Notes: generated from the sequence alone by a model not told the origin. A stretch of 64,000 nucleotides of DNA from Coprovicinus avistercoris (GCA_018714895.1 DVMQ01000017.1:62001-126000), one strand, 5' to 3'. Positions 27,984 to 37,109 are shown, numbered from the stretch's first letter. Numbers and translations are program-made.

Positions 27984-28436
27984 TTACATGCCTAACTCAG
28001 CGCTATCGAGCCAAATCGTGAACGGCCCATCATTTATGAGGGAAACGCTCATGTTTGCTCCAAATGAACCGCGGCCTACGGTAAAGCCGTCTTGTTCGGC
28101 TGCTTCACAAAAATGCTCGTAAAGCATGTTGGCTAGTTCTGGTTGGGCAGCATCGATAAAAGAGGGACGATTTCCCTTCCTACAATTTGCATAGAGGGTG
28201 AATTGGCTTACAACGAGCAGTTCACCCTCAACATTTGCGAGTGATAAATTCGTTTTGCCTTGATCATCCTCAAAAATGCGCAGGTTACGAATTTTGTGCC
28301 AGAAACGTTGTACGACCTCATCGGTGTCATGAGGTCCTATGCCAAGTAAGATGAGTAAACCGTGCTGACACGAACCTATAACTTGCTGATCTACAGAAAC
28401 CTGCGCTTCTTTAACCCGTTGTATGACAGCTCGCAT
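27984..28436 (-). CDS. dtd: D-aminoacyl-tRNA deacylase
   Basis: Removes D-amino acids wrongly loaded on tRNA. The 150-residue protein begins MRAVIQRVKEAQVSVD and has VVSQFTLYANCRKGNRPSF and the active-site NDGPFTIWLDS (NxGPxT). The frame extends upstream to 28583, but ATG 28436 with GAGGAG six bases before it gives the family start. It is convergent with ricT and divergent from the ROK kinase. Confidence 0.92.
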   Translation of the reverse strand: MRAVIQRVKEAQVSVDQQVIGSCQHGLLILLGIGPHDTDEVVQRFWHKIRNLRIFEDDQGKTNLSLANVEGELLVVSQFTLYANCRKGNRPSFIDAAQPELANMLYEHFCEAAEQDGFTVGRGSFGANMSVSLINDGPFTIWLDSAELGM

Positions 28437-28561
28437 AGGCGCTCCTCTGTGAAAGTTGATAACGATAAAAGAGTGTATCCGCTCGTTTGTGGTACTGCTC
28501 GTGGCATGGTAATTATCTTGCGAGATACTGACGAAAAATAGTTCATGCGCAAGGAGGATGT

Positions 28562-29536
28562 ATGGATAATCAGCCGACTGCAATAGATTCAGGTCATGAA
28601 CTTTTGTTGGGTATTGATGTGGGAGGCACGTCCGTTAAAGCGGGTCTTTTCACAACGGAGGGAAAACTTTTAGGAGAGGCGTCGGTTCCGACGCCAGCGC
28701 TTATCACTGAAGAAGCATATGCGGTGGTAACTACCTGTTTGGATGAACTTGTCCAACAACATGGCGATGGAAATAACGTCATAGGTATCGGACTTGATAT
28801 TCCAGGTCCCATTGGCGAGGACGGACTTCCGGGATTTATTCCAAATGCTCAGATTGATCTGCTTGGTCTTGAAGCAGCAATCATGCGCTCGTATCCACAT
28901 GCCATATTAGCCGCGCTGAACGATGCAAATGCCGCTGCTCTGGGAGAGCTCTGGCGGGGCGCTGCGCAGGGCGAGCGGAGTGTTGTGTTTGTAACACTTG
29001 GCACTGGTGTTGGCGGAGGCATCGTATGTGATGGCAAGTTGGTTGCTGGCAAGAATGGATGTGCGGGAGAGATAGGCCATCTTACGGTCAATCCTCATGA
29101 AAGTCGCGTGTGTGGATGCGGGCGAAAAGGATGTTTGGAGCAATACGCTTCGGCAACCGGTGTGGTGTATTCCTATAAAGCGGCATGTGCTCGTTTAGGC
29201 ATAAATCCCTGCTCTTTAACGGGCCTCAGTGATTCTCGATCGGTGTTTGAGGCTTTTGAAGCTGGCGATAAAGCTGCTGCCGAAGCAATTCGTATCATGT
29301 GTTCCAGTCTCGCTTTCGCTCTTTCCTGTGTTGCTGCTACCGTGAATCCGGGCGCCTTTGTCATAGGAGGTGGCATGGGCGAGGCATTCGATATTTTTTC
29401 GGAAGAGCTTATTGCCCGTTATCGTGAGCAATGCTTAAGTCCTGTAACGGAAACACGTTTTGAACGTGCAAGCCTGGGAAATAAAGCTGGAATGTATGGA
29501 AGTGCTTATCAAGCACTTATGTTGGCGAGGTCGTAA
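28562..29536 (+). CDS. ROK-family glucokinase
   Basis: ATP-dependent hexokinase of 324 aa. LLLGIDVGGTSVKAGLF is the phosphate loop, the catalytic aspartate is D121 in LNDANAAALGE, and EIGHLTV has E170/H173. The standard ROK zinc site is present (C184-x-C186-G-x2-G-C191-x-E). AGGAGG precedes the ATG. NagA starts four bases after its stop, so an N-acetylglucosamine or N-acetylmannosamine kinase role is possible as well as glucokinase. Confidence 0.85.
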   Translation: MDNQPTAIDSGHELLLGIDVGGTSVKAGLFTTEGKLLGEASVPTPALITEEAYAVVTTCLDELVQQHGDGNNVIGIGLDIPGPIGEDGLPGFIPNAQIDLLGLEAAIMRSYPHAILAALNDANAAALGELWRGAAQGERSVVFVTLGTGVGGGIVCDGKLVAGKNGCAGEIGHLTVNPHESRVCGCGRKGCLEQYASATGVVYSYKAACARLGINPCSLTGLSDSRSVFEAFEAGDKAAAEAIRIMCSSLAFALSCVAATVNPGAFVIGGGMGEAFDIFSEELIARYREQCLSPVTETRFERASLGNKAGMYGSAYQALMLARS

Positions 29537-29540
29537 GCAT

Positions 29541-30716
29541 ATGAACTCTTTTGCTGTTCATGCCCATACGTTTGTACTGCCTGGATCGTTAGCTGGCCCA
29601 GGGTATTTAAGCGTAGTAGATGGCACTATTGGTAGTTGGTCTCCCACCCCTCCTCAAGGTTTTGAAATCGTAGAACAGCTTGATGCATGGGTTGCTCCTG
29701 GGTATGTAGATATTCATATACATGGGTTTTCGGGCCATGATGTGATGGACTGCGATGCTGAGGGAGTGCTTATTGCAGCACAGAAGTTACTGCAAGCAGG
29801 TACCACCTCCTGGACGCCCACAACACTTACGCAGCCTCAAGATGAGATAGAGCAGGCATGTAAGTGTGTTGCTCAGGCAAAAAAGAAGCAAGCCGAATCG
29901 GGATATAGCTCACGCATACAGGGCATTTTTCTTGAGGGACCCTTCTTCGTTGCCGATCGAGCGGGTGCGCAGAATCCACGAAATATGCTCGACCCCAATA
30001 TAGCTTTAATCAATCGTTGGCAGCAGGTATCCGATGGCCTTATTACGAGATGCTCTTTAGCTCCAGAGCGTTCTGGTTCCGAAACATTCTGTGCCCAGGC
30101 AACAGAAATGGGTGTTGTCTGCTCTTTGGGTCACTCTAATGCGACCTATGAGCAAGGATTGGCTGCTGTGGCGGCAGGGGCACGTGTTTTTGTACACACC
30201 TACAATGCAATGAGCGGACTGCTGCATCGTTCTCCAGGTTTAGTGGGGTGTGCTATGGCTACGCCCACCACTACAGCAGAGCTTATTTGTGATGGCTTGC
30301 ATGTGGCACCAGGTGCCGTAGCTGCGCTTGTTGCAGCAAAGGGCTGGGAACATGTGGCACTTGTTTCCGACTGTTTGCGCTGTGGTGGTATGCCTGAGGG
30401 CGACTATATGTTGGGTGATTTTCCCATTCGTGTTACTGAGGGAGTCGCACGTCTTATCCAAGAAGATGGAACTCTTGGAAATATAGCTGGCTCTACGCTT
30501 ACTCTTGCCCGTGCTGTACAGAATGTTGTTGCTTGGGGGGTGGCATCACCAGAGCAAGCTATCCGCATGGCATCTGAGGTGCCTGCTCGTGCTGCTGGAA
30601 TAGAAAAAAGCTGCGGCAGCTTGCGTACAGGGATGCCAGCAGATTTTAATATTTTGGCGCCCGACCTTAGTGTGCGTTCAACGTATCTTGCGGGTCGTCT
30701 TGTGACAGAGCAATAA
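29541..30716 (+). CDS. nagA: N-acetylglucosamine-6-phosphate deacetylase
   Basis: Converts GlcNAc-6-P (or GalNAc-6-P) to the amine and acetate. The 391-residue amidohydrolase has H59-x-H61 in YVDIHIHGFSG, metal ligand E132 in LEGPFF, H198 in SLGHSNATY, H219 in VHTYNAMS, H254 in CDGLHVAP and catalytic D277 in LVSDCLRCGG. The in-frame ATG at 29460 lies inside the kinase gene; ATG 29541 gives the family start. No nagB is in the window; the SIS protein at 4192 might use its product if that is galactosamine-6-P. Confidence 0.92.
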   Translation: MNSFAVHAHTFVLPGSLAGPGYLSVVDGTIGSWSPTPPQGFEIVEQLDAWVAPGYVDIHIHGFSGHDVMDCDAEGVLIAAQKLLQAGTTSWTPTTLTQPQDEIEQACKCVAQAKKKQAESGYSSRIQGIFLEGPFFVADRAGAQNPRNMLDPNIALINRWQQVSDGLITRCSLAPERSGSETFCAQATEMGVVCSLGHSNATYEQGLAAVAAGARVFVHTYNAMSGLLHRSPGLVGCAMATPTTTAELICDGLHVAPGAVAALVAAKGWEHVALVSDCLRCGGMPEGDYMLGDFPIRVTEGVARLIQEDGTLGNIAGSTLTLARAVQNVVAWGVASPEQAIRMASEVPARAAGIEKSCGSLRTGMPADFNILAPDLSVRSTYLAGRLVTEQ

Positions 30717-30731
30717 GGAGTTCAATACCTG

Positions 30732-30760
30732 TTTCACCAACGAAGGGTATGTGCTATCCT
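30732..30760 (+). promoter_or_regulatory. Promoter of the pheS T-box leader
   Basis: TTTCAC (30732-30737), a 17-base spacer and TATCCT (30755-30760) with an extended -10 TG. The predicted transcript start near 30767 coincides with the beginning of the T-box structure. Confidence 0.5.
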
Positions 30761-30766
30761 TGCCCG

Positions 30767-31049
30767 AAGGCAATGACGGAGAGGTTGAGACGTCGCGTTA
30801 CCAGCGGACAGAGATGGGAGTCACCGGCTGAGAGCTCCCTCCAAGGTAGATGTCTTGAGTTCACTCTATCAGCTGCGACTTGAACAGATACCTCTATAGC
30901 GGGTGTGTCTCAGTAGGGAAGCCGTCGCTCCACGAAACGGAGATAAAGAGTGGATGTGCGCAACTCATAATGCGTTACATCAACCGAGGTGGTACCGCGG
31001 ATCAATCCGTCCTTGGACAGCAGCATGGCTGTGCAAGGACGGTTTTTTT
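30767..31049 (+). promoter_or_regulatory. T-box riboswitch (phenylalanyl-tRNA sensing), pheST leader
   Basis: A transcriptional T-box. Stem I spans about 30775-30890 with a plausible specifier triplet TTC (Phe) at 30860-30862 followed by A. The T-box sequence is GAGGTGGTACCGCGG at 30986-31000. The terminator is CCGTCCTTG (31007-31015) with CAAGGACGG (31034-31042), extended by an inner ACAGC/GCTGT pair, then seven T (31043-31049). Uncharged tRNA-Phe should pair with the specifier and the T-box and so prevent termination. This explains the whole 352-base gap before pheS. Confidence 0.92.
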
Positions 31050-31068
31050 ATCGAGAAGGGATGACACA

Positions 31069-32148
31069 ATGTCGATGTCCGACGACCTCAGGACCATTGA
31101 GGCCCAAGTGACAGAAGGGCTTGCTGCCGCTACTGATCTGGATGCGCTTGAGGCTCTTCGTGTTTCCGTGCTTGGCAGGAAGGGCAAGCTGACCGCAATT
31201 ATGCACTCCATGGGTAAGCTGACTCCGGAGGAGCGTCCGGCTATGGGCAAGCTTGCCAATGAAGTTCGTACTCGCGTGGAAGCGAGCATCAATGCTCGCC
31301 GTGAAGAGCTTGCAGCAGAGCTTATGGAAAAACGCATGGCAGCTGATGCTTGCGACGTTACACTTCCAGGCAGGCGTTTCTCACCTGGTACACAGCATCT
31401 TATTAACCAGATTCGTGAGGAAATCGAAGATATCTTCTGCGGTTTGGGATATACCGTTGAAGACGGACCGTATGTAGAGACTACGTGGTACAACTTCACC
31501 GCACTGAATGCTCCTGAGGATCACCCGAGCCGTTCTGCTAAAGATACGTTCTATGTTGTTGACAATGCACCTGGTAGCGTGGCACACGCAGAAGAGACCA
31601 ACGTCCAGGGCGAGTCAGATATTTTGCTGCGCACACAAACGTCAGGCGTGCAAGTGCATGTTATGGAGCAGAAGAAACCTCCTATTTATATGATTTGTCC
31701 GGGCACGGTATTTCGTCCCGATACCGCGGATGCCAACCATCTGCCACAATTCACACAAGTCGAAGGTCTTGTTGTAGATGAGGGCATTACGTTCGGCGAT
31801 CTCAAGGGTACGCTCGATTATTTCTGCCGTGAGATTTTTGGACGTGACCGTGCGACACGTTATCGTCCTCACTTCTTCCCATTTACTGAGCCCTCTTGTG
31901 AGGTCGATGTTTCTTGTGGTGTTTGCGGTGGTAAGGGTTGCCGCTTCTGCAAAAACACTGGCTGGCTTGAGATTTTGGGTGCCGGAATGGTAGACCCCAA
32001 CGTATTTGAGTACTGCGGGATTGACCCCGAGAAGTACACCGGGTTTGCCTTTGGCATTGGTGTTGAGCGCGTGGCTGCGCTTCGTTATGACTTACCCGAC
32101 CTCCGCATGCTCATGACTGGTGACATGCGTTTCCTTAAACAGTTCTAA
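31069..32148 (+). CDS. pheS: Phenylalanine-tRNA ligase alpha subunit
   Basis: Catalytic subunit of the alpha2-beta2 enzyme, about 359 aa. The N-terminal coiled coil binds tRNA. GRRFSPGTQHLINQIREEIE starts the class II core, VETTWYNFTALNAPEDHPSR is motif 2-like, and GFAFGIGVERVAALRY is motif 3 near the end. It carries a CGVCGGKGCRFC cysteine cluster near residue 280. ATG 31069 lies after AAGGGATGA; a second ATG is six bases on. Controlled by the T-box upstream; pheT follows by 13 bases. Confidence 0.96.
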   Translation: MSMSDDLRTIEAQVTEGLAAATDLDALEALRVSVLGRKGKLTAIMHSMGKLTPEERPAMGKLANEVRTRVEASINARREELAAELMEKRMAADACDVTLPGRRFSPGTQHLINQIREEIEDIFCGLGYTVEDGPYVETTWYNFTALNAPEDHPSRSAKDTFYVVDNAPGSVAHAEETNVQGESDILLRTQTSGVQVHVMEQKKPPIYMICPGTVFRPDTADANHLPQFTQVEGLVVDEGITFGDLKGTLDYFCREIFGRDRATRYRPHFFPFTEPSCEVDVSCGVCGGKGCRFCKNTGWLEILGAGMVDPNVFEYCGIDPEKYTGFAFGIGVERVAALRYDLPDLRMLMTGDMRFLKQF

Positions 32149-32161
32149 GAAGGAGAAGAAC

Positions 32162-34627
32162 ATGCGTGTCTCATACGAATGGCTCAAGAGCATGGTGGAT
32201 GTGCCAGCAGACCCTGCTGAGCTTGTTCAGGAGCTTATTCGCACTGGTACAGAGGTAGAAGCAGTTGAACGTACAGGTGCTAACTTTGATCATGTGGTAA
32301 CTGCTCAAATTGTGAGCAAAGAGCGTCATCCCAATTCCGACCATATGTGGCTTTGCAAAGTTGATGTGGGCGACAAGAATGTTGACGCTTCAGGAAATCC
32401 TGAGCCTCTACAGATTGTCTGTGGTGCTCAGAACTTTAACGAGGGCGACCATATTGTCTGCGCCATGATCGGCGCTGTTTTGCCAGGGGATATCAAGATT
32501 AAAAAGAGTAAGCTGCGCGGTATCGAGAGCTGTGGTATGAACTGCTCTGCTCGCGAGCTTGGTATCGGATCAGATCATGATGGCATTATGATCCTCCCTG
32601 AAGATGCGCCAGTAGGTATGGATCTTGCCGATTATCTGGGTTCCTCTGATACGGTTATTGATTGTGAGATCACCCCAAACCGTCCCGACTGTCTTTCTAT
32701 GACAGGATTTGCGACAGAGGTCTCAGCTATCTTTGATAAGGACACTCACTTTGAGCTTCCTCAGCTTTCAAACACTTCCGGCCCGGATGCGTCTGAGCTT
32801 GTAGATGTCACTATCGATGATCCTGAACTTTGCAGTCGTTATACTGCCCGTGTCGTGCGCAATGTGAAAATTGGGCCTTCGCCAGAGTGGCTTGCCCAGC
32901 GCGTGTCTGCTGCGGGCGGACGTTCTATCAACAACGTTGTAGATGTTACCAACTACGTGATGTACCTTACGGGCCTTCCCATGCACGCCTTTGATCTTGG
33001 CACCCTTTCTGAGCGTGATGGTAAGCGCCACATTGTGGTTCGTGCTGCTCATGAAGGTGAGAAACTCACGACGCTTGATGGTCAGGAGCGCACCCTCACA
33101 CCAGATATGGCGGTTATTTCTGATGATGGTGGCGTAGCAGTTGGTTTGGCTGGCGTCATGGGTGGACTCGATTCAGAGATTACCGACACTACAACCGACG
33201 TGCTTCTCGAAGTAGCAAACTTCTCCTCCGGTCATATCTCGCGTACCAGCCGTAATCTTGATCTTATGAGCGAAGCTTCTATTCGCTACGAGCGCCAGGT
33301 TGACGGTACAAGCTGTGATGAGGTTTCTCAGATCGCAGCAGCATTGTTTGAAGAGTGCTGCTCAGCGGAAGTATGCCCTGGTGTTGTGGACGTATATCCT
33401 GGTAAAGAGGCTGATGCGCCCGTTCAGATTACGCTGCGTCCTTCCCGTGTGTGCCTGCTTGCCGGAGCACAGATTCCCGAGGACTTCATGGTGACGCGTT
33501 TGCAACGTCTGGGTTGTGCGGTTGAGAAGACCGGTGAGGATAATCTCTGTGTAGTTGCTCCCACCAATCGTCCGGATTTGCTGCGAGAGGTTGACCTTAT
33601 TGAGGAGGTCGTGCGTCTGTGGGGTGAGGGTGACATTGAGCCAACACTTCCTGCAGCCCGCAACCATGCTGGTGGTTTAACGACAGAACAGCGTCGTACA
33701 CGTACTATTGGTGCCACGTTGCGTGCGTGTGGCCTTTCTGAAACCTCAACATATTGTTTTGCTGCACCCAACGATCTTGGGCGTCTTGGCATTTCTGAAA
33801 AGGGTCGTGGTGTACCCGTAAAAATTATTCGCCCGCTTGTTGCTGAGCAGTCTGAGATGCGTCGAGATATGCTTCCCGGCTTGCTTGCTTCTGTGGCATA
33901 TAACCTCGACCATGGTGTGTCGAATGTTGCACTTTATGAGATTGGCCGCGTGTTCTATGGACATGAGCATCGTAGTTTGCCTGATGAGCCGAGCTACGTA
34001 TGTGGCGTCTTGGCTGGCAAGCGTGCAGATGATGCCTGGAATCAACGGTTTGCAGATTACGACTTCTACGATGCAAAGGGTGTTGTAGAGGAACTGCTTG
34101 ATTCGTTGCGTATTACTAAAGTGCGCTTTAAGCCAGTAGATGCAGAGGAATACGCTTTTCTGCAGCCTGGCCGAGCGGCAGAGGTGCTTGCCGGAGGCGA
34201 GCTTATTGGCTGGGTTGGCAATATCCATCCTCGCGCTCTTCGCGCTGTCGATATTGATGTGCCTGTCGTAGCTTTTGAGCTTTCGCTTGCAGCACTGCTC
34301 CGCCTGGCACATGATGAGCTGCCTTATGAGGATGTGCCAACACTGCCCGGTGTTGAGGTTGACCTTGCGCTTGTTGTTGACGAGTCGGTTACCTACGAGC
34401 AGCTTATGCAGCGTATATCTTCTGCTGGTGGCAAGTTGCTTGCTGAGGCACATCTATTTGATGTTTATCGTGATGAAAAGCGCGTTGGTGCGGGTAAGAA
34501 ATCGATGGCATTTTCGCTTACCTATCGAGCAGCAGATCATACGCTTACCTCGGAAGAGGTTGAGAAGGTACACAATAAGCTGGTCACTAAGCTCACCCGT
34601 GGTTTAGGAGCTGAAGTTCGTAGTTAA
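32162..34627 (+). CDS. pheT: Phenylalanine-tRNA ligase beta subunit
   Basis: 821 residues. MRVSYEWLKSMVDVP at the start, an OB-fold tRNA-binding domain (residues about 40-150), the B3/B4 editing domain (INNVVDVTNYVMYLTGLPMHAFD near 260), the B5 region, a class II-like pseudo-catalytic core, and the C-terminal ferredoxin-like anticodon-binding domain (LAEAHLFDVYRDEKRVGAGKKS). ATG 32162 has AAGGAG upstream; the frame's earlier ATG lies in pheS. Confidence 0.96.
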   Translation: MRVSYEWLKSMVDVPADPAELVQELIRTGTEVEAVERTGANFDHVVTAQIVSKERHPNSDHMWLCKVDVGDKNVDASGNPEPLQIVCGAQNFNEGDHIVCAMIGAVLPGDIKIKKSKLRGIESCGMNCSARELGIGSDHDGIMILPEDAPVGMDLADYLGSSDTVIDCEITPNRPDCLSMTGFATEVSAIFDKDTHFELPQLSNTSGPDASELVDVTIDDPELCSRYTARVVRNVKIGPSPEWLAQRVSAAGGRSINNVVDVTNYVMYLTGLPMHAFDLGTLSERDGKRHIVVRAAHEGEKLTTLDGQERTLTPDMAVISDDGGVAVGLAGVMGGLDSEITDTTTDVLLEVANFSSGHISRTSRNLDLMSEASIRYERQVDGTSCDEVSQIAAALFEECCSAEVCPGVVDVYPGKEADAPVQITLRPSRVCLLAGAQIPEDFMVTRLQRLGCAVEKTGEDNLCVVAPTNRPDLLREVDLIEEVVRLWGEGDIEPTLPAARNHAGGLTTEQRRTRTIGATLRACGLSETSTYCFAAPNDLGRLGISEKGRGVPVKIIRPLVAEQSEMRRDMLPGLLASVAYNLDHGVSNVALYEIGRVFYGHEHRSLPDEPSYVCGVLAGKRADDAWNQRFADYDFYDAKGVVEELLDSLRITKVRFKPVDAEEYAFLQPGRAAEVLAGGELIGWVGNIHPRALRAVDIDVPVVAFELSLAALLRLAHDELPYEDVPTLPGVEVDLALVVDESVTYEQLMQRISSAGGKLLAEAHLFDVYRDEKRVGAGKKSMAFSLTYRAADHTLTSEEVEKVHNKLVTKLTRGLGAEVRS

Positions 34628-34672
34628 AGCTCTGGAAAAGCTTATTGTTCTCTGTTCCCGAACGTTTCATTG

Positions 34673-34706
34673 GACCTGCTTCGACTAAGATTCGAAGCAG
34701 GTCTTT
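34673..34706 (+). terminator. Terminator after pheT
   Basis: A perfect 12-pair stem GACCTGCTTCGA (34673-34684) / TCGAAGCAGGTC (34692-34703) with a 7-base loop, followed by TTTCT. The U tract is short but the stem is strong. Confidence 0.75.
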
Positions 34707-34737
34707 CTGAAATTCAATAGGTATTTGGAGCGTTTAT

Positions 34738-35412
34738 ATGCCGAGTTGGAATATACATACCGCCCATGTTGAGCGACTTTTAGCAGAATATGACCAGGAG
34801 GAGCTCGGCATTCATGATGTTAATTGCTTCCTATTTGGCAATCTTGTTCCTGATATTTACGTAGGGTATATGGTCGCCCATACTACAAGGACTATTCCAT
34901 ATGGAGCAACGCATCTTACAGATCCTACGTTTATGCCTCTGCCCGATGCAGATCTTTTTTGGGATTCATATGTTGTGTCCCGCCCAGGTCTACAAGAAGC
35001 GACCGATCTTACACTTGGAGCGTGGGCACATCTTGTGGCAGATAGGTGTTACAACGGCGCGGTGCGTCGCGTGATAGCGAATAAAGATTTGCCCCATGGT
35101 GATGAGCTTCGCATTCGTAAGCAGGCTGACTTTGATGCATTTGGTCGTATGCTCACTATCACTTCAGTGCCTCATGAGACTGATGAACTCTTGCGTCAGG
35201 CGCAAGCATTCCCCCAATATCCTTTAGCTCAAAGTGATGTATTGGCTGCTCTCGATGCTGCAAAAACAATTGTTGATAAAAATCGTGAGGAACACCTTGC
35301 TGAGGAGCCCGATTGGAATCTCCTTGATGCGGCCTTTTTTGCTCAGACGTTTGAGGAGACTCATCAGGCTATTGCTACTCAGCTGCAAAAGCGAGCTCAG
35401 GGGCTTTTATAA
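34738..35412 (+). CDS. Zinc-dependent phospholipase C-like protein
   Basis: A 224-residue cytoplasmic protein of the Zn_dep_PLPC style (PF00882-like) common in Gram-positive anaerobes. Candidate metal ligands are H7 and H10 in NIHTAHVE, an aspartate in FLFGNLVPDIY, a histidine in ATHLTDP and H/D in GAWAHLVADRCYN. No signal peptide, so it does not look like a secreted toxin. The substrate is unknown. Its stop codon touches that of the next, convergent gene. Confidence 0.75.
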   Translation: MPSWNIHTAHVERLLAEYDQEELGIHDVNCFLFGNLVPDIYVGYMVAHTTRTIPYGATHLTDPTFMPLPDADLFWDSYVVSRPGLQEATDLTLGAWAHLVADRCYNGAVRRVIANKDLPHGDELRIRKQADFDAFGRMLTITSVPHETDELLRQAQAFPQYPLAQSDVLAALDAAKTIVDKNREEHLAEEPDWNLLDAAFFAQTFEETHQAIATQLQKRAQGLL

Positions 35413-36183
35413 TTATCCGTGGTGATGATCAATGGAGCTGGGTGCCAGGTGCTTCCGTGTTCTGTTGGGGTACTCCCAAAGTAGAACCTCTCGAGAAATA
35501 ATGTCATCCCAAAGAATGGGGTGAATTCGAGTTTGCGGTATCAAGGTAATTTCTTTACCGGATGCATTTTTAAGTGCTTCTGCAAGCTTTTGAGCTTCCG
35601 ATCTGTTCATCTGAGGCGTATCTTCCACTACTACAACACAGGTCTTCTCTCCCGTGAGAAGCCAGAGCGCTTCGTAGGGCGGATGTTCTTGCGACTCGAT
35701 ATGAAGGCTCGCTATTGCCTGCGAAAGAGCCTTTACAAGAGCAGTGTCTTTTTCCGGAGCCTTCTTTGACATGTCTGGTTGTGGCCATTGCGATGCGCTC
35801 CGTGACATGACGTTATCCATATACGTGCGAGCTTTAATAACACGAATGTCATTAGTCAACTCACGCGTACAGGTGTTAGCAAGAGTATTGGCAATATCCC
35901 AAGTGGTTGAAAGGTCTGACTCATCCATATGAAAAGGCGCTGCGGGATCGGTGAGGTCTGGAAGATCCTTGAGAAGGTGCCATGGGATGGCCGGAAGCGT
36001 AGCACGTGTTTTTGGACTTACTGCCTGAGCATGAGCTACAAAACTTGCAAGCTGTGTACACACGGCACTTCGATCGAGCGGTGTGTTCTTAAAGGCCACT
36101 TCATTGAGATGTGGACGCTCAAGAAGATGCTTAAGGCTATACGCATCCTGCCAAAGCATAAATAAGGCACGCTGTTCTTCCAT
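35413..36183 (-). CDS. Unknown protein, possible degenerate HEPN-MNT fusion
   Basis: 256 residues. The first half resembles the HEPN/DUF86 pattern: DRSAVCTQLASFVAHAQAVS, then IPWHLLKDL, then FHMDESDLSTTWDIANTL, placed like the family's GEAA, IPW-x-x-I and VDL-x-x-VW segments. The RNase motif R-x4-6-H is absent. The second half (about 145-240) resembles a minimal nucleotidyltransferase: EALWLLTG, VVVVEDT, EITLIPQ and DDIISREVLLWE, without the GS...DxD catalytic motif. HepT-MntA is normally a two-gene toxin-antitoxin pair. ATG 36183 has GAGAGG seven bases upstream. Family assignment is tentative. Confidence 0.45.
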   Translation of the reverse strand: MEEQRALFMLWQDAYSLKHLLERPHLNEVAFKNTPLDRSAVCTQLASFVAHAQAVSPKTRATLPAIPWHLLKDLPDLTDPAAPFHMDESDLSTTWDIANTLANTCTRELTNDIRVIKARTYMDNVMSRSASQWPQPDMSKKAPEKDTALVKALSQAIASLHIESQEHPPYEALWLLTGEKTCVVVVEDTPQMNRSEAQKLAEALKNASGKEITLIPQTRIHPILWDDIISREVLLWEYPNRTRKHLAPSSIDHHHG

Positions 36184-36234
36184 GGAGCTACCTCTCAACT
36201 GCATGAAGTGCTTTTTGGTGTGTATGAGGAGTGT

Positions 36235-37017
36235 ATGCTATTAAGCGATACAACCTCAAACTACATGGGAGGGGCGTTGGAAACGCTAGATAAAAATGGA
36301 AACGTGCCACTTCATGTACAGGTATCTGACTTTGTACGTGAGAAAATCTATTCTCGCGAGTGGGGAGTAGAAGAACGAATTCCTTCAGAGCATGAGTTGA
36401 TGGCCATGCTGGGTCTTTCTCGTGGAACAGTTCAGAAGGGTATTCGCGCTCTTGTGGATGAGGGGTTGCTTGTTCAGCAACGGGGCAGAGGTACCTACGT
36501 AACCCAACCCGTTATGGCGCGTCCATCCTCCAATCGGTTACTTTCGTATGCAGAGTCAATGCATGCACAAGGGATTGATTTTGTCACGCGGGTAGTGGAG
36601 CTTAGGCGCGAGACAGCGGGAAAGGCGTGTGCCCAATTCTTGCAGCTCAATCAAGGTGAGAAGTGCTTGTATCTTTCAAGAGTGCGCTCCGTTGATAATA
36701 AGCCTGTTATGTTCATCGAAAGCCATCTCAATATCCGTGTAGCTCCCGGTCTCGAGATGGTTGATTTTTCTCAAGAAGGATTGTTTGCTGCTGTTGAACG
36801 TCTCAGTGGCCGCGGTGTTGGTTCTTCTGAAGTGACGTATAGGGCGCGCACCGCAGGACGTATGCGTGCAAAATACTTGGAATGCGATGAACACACTCCC
36901 ATTTTGGAATGTGCTCAGCTTGTCCGTTTGGATGATGGGACGCCGGTGGAATGGGGCAGTGTTTGGCTGCCTGCCAATCGTTGTGTTATTAGTTCTGAGA
37001 CGCGTCGTGAGGTCTGA
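36235..37017 (+). CDS. GntR-family (HutC/UTRA) transcriptional regulator
   Basis: 260 residues. The winged helix is at about 20-90 (VPLHVQVSDFVREKIYSREW, ELMAMLGLSRGTVQKGIRAL, QQRGRGTYV). A UTRA ligand-binding domain follows (residues 100-255, ending VEWGSVWLPANRCV). UTRA regulators usually sense a sugar phosphate. It lies immediately upstream of the dihydroxyacetone-kinase cluster, which it probably regulates. Starts at GTG 36208 and ATG 36235 are possible; the latter has GAGGAG close upstream. Confidence 0.88.
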   Translation: MLLSDTTSNYMGGALETLDKNGNVPLHVQVSDFVREKIYSREWGVEERIPSEHELMAMLGLSRGTVQKGIRALVDEGLLVQQRGRGTYVTQPVMARPSSNRLLSYAESMHAQGIDFVTRVVELRRETAGKACAQFLQLNQGEKCLYLSRVRSVDNKPVMFIESHLNIRVAPGLEMVDFSQEGLFAAVERLSGRGVGSSEVTYRARTAGRMRAKYLECDEHTPILECAQLVRLDDGTPVEWGSVWLPANRCVISSETRREV

Positions 37018-37048
37018 AATTCTCGAATTTGAGGGGTGTTCTATCTCT

Positions 37049-37109
37049 CATTTGGTCTGATTTGTGTGCCATTTGGAGAAAAATACAAAAATTTTGCTAC
37101 CAAATGGCA
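37049..37109. promoter_or_regulatory. CATTTGG repeat array, candidate operator of the dha cluster
   Basis: TGCCATTTGG (37067-37076) and CCAAATGGCA (37100-37109) form a perfect 10-base inverted repeat with a 23-base spacer. A third direct copy, CATTTGG, is at 37049-37055. The array lies between the GntR gene and dhaK. Likely sites for the adjacent GntR/UTRA regulator or for the AraC protein downstream (inferred). Confidence 0.55.
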
